From the NCBI RefSeq assembly GCF_001420595.1, contig NZ_LJIX01000006.1, positions 193,361 through 257,360 on the forward strand: a stretch of DNA of 64,000 bases. The letters are read 5' to 3'. The notes under the pieces are model-generated. The model saw only the letters and a program-made list of their open reading frames with translations, did no database searches and was not told the origin of the DNA. Of the stretch, positions 61,441 to 64,000 are shown piece by piece. The position numbers and the translations under genes are program-made. This DNA comes from Cytobacillus solani. GTDB taxonomy: Bacteria > Bacillota > Bacilli > Bacillales > Cytobacillaceae. How positions within the stretch are numbered: the first letter of the stretch is position 1; each line of letters opens with the position of its first letter.

Positions 61441-61477
61441 TAGATGTGAATTTTATTAGTTTGCAAGGGGGATATAA

Positions 61478-62245
61478 ATGAGTCTGATAGTAGAAGCAAG
61501 AAATATGAACAAAAAGGTAAAATTAGGAAATGATCATGAGCTTCATATCTTAAAAGATATAAACCTGGAAATCGAAGAAGGTGAATTCGTATCGGTTATG
61601 GGGCCATCGGGAAGTGGGAAAACAACATTGCTTTATAATATAAGCGGTATGGATAAAGTAAGTTCCGGCAGTGTAAAGTTTAAAGGCAGTGAAATCACCA
61701 GTCTAAAAGAAGAGCAACTAGCGCGGATTCGCTTGAATAACATGGGGTTTATTTTTCAGGATATTAACCTCTTAAAGAATCTATCACTGATCGACAATGT
61801 GATGTTTCCTGCTCTCGTATCAAAAGGTGCCGATAAACATGCGGTAAATCTTAAAGCAAAGAAACTATTGAAAATGACAGGTATTGAAAAGCTTGCAAAT
61901 AATACAATTACTCAAGGCTCTGGAGGACAGCTGCAGAGAGTCGCTATTTGCAGGGCATTAATAAATGAACCGGACATTATTTTTGGAGATGAACCGACCG
62001 GAGCGCTGGATTCCAAATCAACAGTAGAAATTATGTCAATTCTTACAGAGATTAATAGAAAAGGGACAACAGTCATACTTGTCACGCATGATGCCAAGGT
62101 GGCTGCAAAAACTGAAAGAGTCTTGTTTATGTTAGATGGGAATCTTGTTGCACAGAAGAAAATGAGCAAATTCGATAGGAGGTATGAAAATAGTAAGAAC
62201 AGAGAGGAAAGCATTATGAAGTGGTTAATAGAACACGGCTTCTAA
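61478..62245 (+). CDS. ABC transporter ATP-binding protein (MacB/LolD type)
   Basis: 255 residues with Walker A GPSGSGKTT (about 43-51), signature SGGQLQRVAI (about 148-157), Walker B IIFGDEPTGALD (about 170-181). Partner of the FtsX-like permease. The start has GGGGGA upstream. Confidence 0.93.
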   Translation: MSLIVEARNMNKKVKLGNDHELHILKDINLEIEEGEFVSVMGPSGSGKTTLLYNISGMDKVSSGSVKFKGSEITSLKEEQLARIRLNNMGFIFQDINLLKNLSLIDNVMFPALVSKGADKHAVNLKAKKLLKMTGIEKLANNTITQGSGGQLQRVAICRALINEPDIIFGDEPTGALDSKSTVEIMSILTEINRKGTTVILVTHDAKVAAKTERVLFMLDGNLVAQKKMSKFDRRYENSKNREESIMKWLIEHGF

Positions 62246-62294
62246 CTAGCATCTTCATAGCGTTTAGCGGGAAGCTTCTTTTGTGGTTGAAATT

Positions 62295-62337
62295 GAAAAG
62301 ACCTGCTGCATTATTTTATAAAGAGACAGGTCTTTTC
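62295..62337. terminator. Bidirectional terminator
   Basis: GAAAAGACCTG/CAGGTCTTTTC (62295-62305 with 62327-62337) lies between the convergent ABC and activator genes. Confidence 0.8.
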
Positions 62338-62341
62338 AAAA

Positions 62342-63697
62342 TCAAATTTTTCCCACCATCCCTCCGCAATACTGGTTAATGAGCTTTACCGCCTTCGTTT
62401 GACTGATGTTTAAATCTTTTGCAACCTTTCTTGAACTTTTATATTTTTTATACGATTGAACAACTAATGTTTTCTTTACATGTTCTAGGGCATCATCGAG
62501 CTTTGATGGGAGTGTGTATTGGGCCTGTGGTCGGATATTCCTTGTGATTAACTCCGGCAAGTCACTGATTTGGATAATCGAGTCGCTTGTAACAACAAGC
62601 CTCTCCATGACATTTTCAAGCTGACGGATGTTTCCCGGCCAAGAGTATGAATAAAACATGTCTAAGCATTCCTGTGAGATAATTTTATTCATCTCATATT
62701 TCTTATTAAATTTATATAAAAAATTATAGGTCAGTGGAATAATATCTTCCCTGCGCTCCCTTAAGGGCGGCAGATGGAGATCGATGATATTCAGGCGATA
62801 AAATAAATCTTCGCGAAATTGATTTTTACTAACCATATCCACCAAATCGCGGTTGGTTGCAGCGATAATGCGAACATCTACTTTTTTTATTTCGTTTTTT
62901 CCAATCGGTATAAATTGTTTCTCTTGGATAACTTGCAGCAATTTGGCCTGCAATGATAAAGGCATCTCGCCGATCTCATCAAGAAATAATGTTCCTTGGT
63001 CTGCTAATTCCAGCAGCCCTTTTTTCCCGTATTTGCTGGCCCCGGTAAATGCCCCTTCGGCATAGCCGAAAAGCTCAGATTCGAGCAAATCCCCAGGCAG
63101 GGCAGCACAATTTATTTTTAGAAATGTTTTGTGTTTCCGTTTGCTAATCTCATGAATGTAATGAGCCAATACCCCTTTCCCTGTTCCGGACTCTCCTTGA
63201 ATAAGAATGGTCGAATCCACTTTAGCTATTTTTTCGCAAACCTTTAAAAGGTCTTTCATCTTGCTGCAATTTGTAATTGGTGTAGAGCTATTGATGCTGG
63301 CAGGATTACTTTCTCTGCTCTTTTTAATATTTTTAAAGGTTTGTATCTCCTGTGAGGTAGTTACTACTAGTTCAATTTCATTATCCTCATTTAAAATTGG
63401 AACAGCCGTTGTTATTAATTCTGCCCCAATATAAGTAGTTTGCTTGATGGATACTGGCTTCTTCTGTTCAAAAACCAATGGAACAATGGATGGTTTCCAA
63501 TACCCCTTCTCAAGTAATTCTATGTTACATTTGCCTACAACTTCTGAGGGCTTTAAACCGTAATGTTTTTCACACACACTATTCACAAAAATAATCCGCT
63601 GGTCTTTATCAATGACAAAAATCTCATCGGATGAATGATCAAGAATTCTTCTTAATGTTTCTCCTGTAATTTCTGGTATTTGTATTTTATCTAACAT
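62342..63697 (-). CDS. PAS-AAA-HTH sigma-54-dependent activator (RocR-like)
   Basis: The 451-residue protein has a PAS domain (about 15-120; RRILDHSSDEIFVIDKDQR), an AAA+ domain with Walker A GESGTGKG (168-175) and the sigma-54 contact GAFTGA (215-220), and a C-terminal Fis-type HTH (SRKVAKDLNISQTKAVKL). It activates RNA polymerase carrying sigma-54, here most likely at the divergent promoter 63820-63837, in response to a PAS-sensed metabolite. Confidence 0.93.
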   Translation of the reverse strand: MLDKIQIPEITGETLRRILDHSSDEIFVIDKDQRIIFVNSVCEKHYGLKPSEVVGKCNIELLEKGYWKPSIVPLVFEQKKPVSIKQTTYIGAELITTAVPILNEDNEIELVVTTSQEIQTFKNIKKSRESNPASINSSTPITNCSKMKDLLKVCEKIAKVDSTILIQGESGTGKGVLAHYIHEISKRKHKTFLKINCAALPGDLLESELFGYAEGAFTGASKYGKKGLLELADQGTLFLDEIGEMPLSLQAKLLQVIQEKQFIPIGKNEIKKVDVRIIAATNRDLVDMVSKNQFREDLFYRLNIIDLHLPPLRERREDIIPLTYNFLYKFNKKYEMNKIISQECLDMFYSYSWPGNIRQLENVMERLVVTSDSIIQISDLPELITRNIRPQAQYTLPSKLDDALEHVKKTLVVQSYKKYKSSRKVAKDLNISQTKAVKLINQYCGGMVGKI

Positions 63698-63740
63698 CGA
63701 GCTCTATCTCCTTCCTAAATGAGTTGTTTTTAGTTCATAT

Positions 63741-63756
63741 GAGTTGAAAACGACTC
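63741..63756. promoter_or_regulatory. Putative enhancer (UAS) for the activator
   Basis: GAGTTGAAAACGACTC is a palindrome about 65 bp upstream of the -24 element; another GAGTTGTTTT half-site lies at 63721. Position suits binding of the divergent activator. Confidence 0.6.
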
Positions 63757-63819
63757 AAATTCCTGGTGAAATTTGAAGAAAGATTGACACTTTCCAATGA
63801 TATAGAAGGTTTTTAAAAG

Positions 63820-63837
63820 TTGGCACGATAATTGCAT
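63820..63837 (+). promoter_or_regulatory. Sigma-54 (-24/-12) promoter
   Basis: TTGGCAC-N5-TTGCAT has the GG and GC dinucleotides exactly 10 nt apart, as required. It drives a gene beyond the right edge: GGGAGGAATTAAAC at the window end is its ribosome binding site. Confidence 0.88.
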
Positions 63838-64000
63838 TAATTTATAAATAAGTGCAGTAAGATTTATCTATTTATAAATGCTCTTATTCTAATTTAACTA
63901 AATATTCTGCATCCTGTAAACGCTTTACACTATATTTGTAGTGTTAAAGAGATTTACGAGATGAATTGTTTCTGACTCATTTTTTAGGGAGGAATTAAAC

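Overview
The window comes from a low-GC, spore-forming Bacillota (Bacillales). It suggests a Lysinibacillus-like host, but that genus call is inference from gene style and base composition, not from a marker search. The left edge holds the 3' third of chromosomal groEL, and the right end (about 53.6-64 kb) is ordinary chromosome. Between them lie about 53 kb of acquired DNA inserted at the very last codons of groEL.

The largest insert is a complete-looking PBSX/skin-like contractile-tail prophage (about 0.72-47.74 kb). From the left it carries: a tyrosine integrase on the minus strand; an ImmA/ImmR-type lysogeny switch facing a Cro-like gene; early regulators (DUF771, Rha); a YqaJ/RecT recombination pair; a DnaD-like replication initiator with iteron-like repeats inside it; many small early genes, a D12-class adenine methylase and a candidate type I toxin; a late regulator; a terminase small subunit whose start is frameshifted or non-canonical; large terminase, portal, head genes, connector genes, sheath, tube, frameshifted tail chaperones, tape measure, baseplate, fibre, holin and GH25 lysozyme. 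To the right of the lysin is a cargo zone (39.4-47.3 kb): a secreted protein with a small membrane partner, an HTH regulator flanked by a 63-bp inverted repeat, a SIR2-domain protein (likely NADase defence), a broken uvrX with yolD-like genes and LexA boxes, small exported proteins, and a CwlJ-type spore cortex hydrolase.

The groEL-terminal sequence recurs four times: at 702 (the living groEL end), 47723, 49920 and 53535. After the second copy there is a recognisable C-terminal relic of a second integrase, and after the third a weaker one. This reads as serial integration into the 3' end of groEL: the prophage, then a 2.2-kb remnant island carrying a three-domain RidA fusion, then a 3.6-kb remnant island carrying an FG-GAP/HYR repeat protein, then the native groEL terminator at 53640. 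Integration rebuilds the groEL end, and a hairpin follows each copy.

The chromosomal right flank carries two antibiotic/stress-type ABC systems: a BcrA-like ATPase, permease and DUF4097 protein divergent from an OmpR-type two-component system, and a TetR regulator with a FtsX-like permease and its ATPase. A PAS-AAA-HTH activator of sigma-54 follows. It is divergent from a clear -24/-12 promoter that fires off the right edge.
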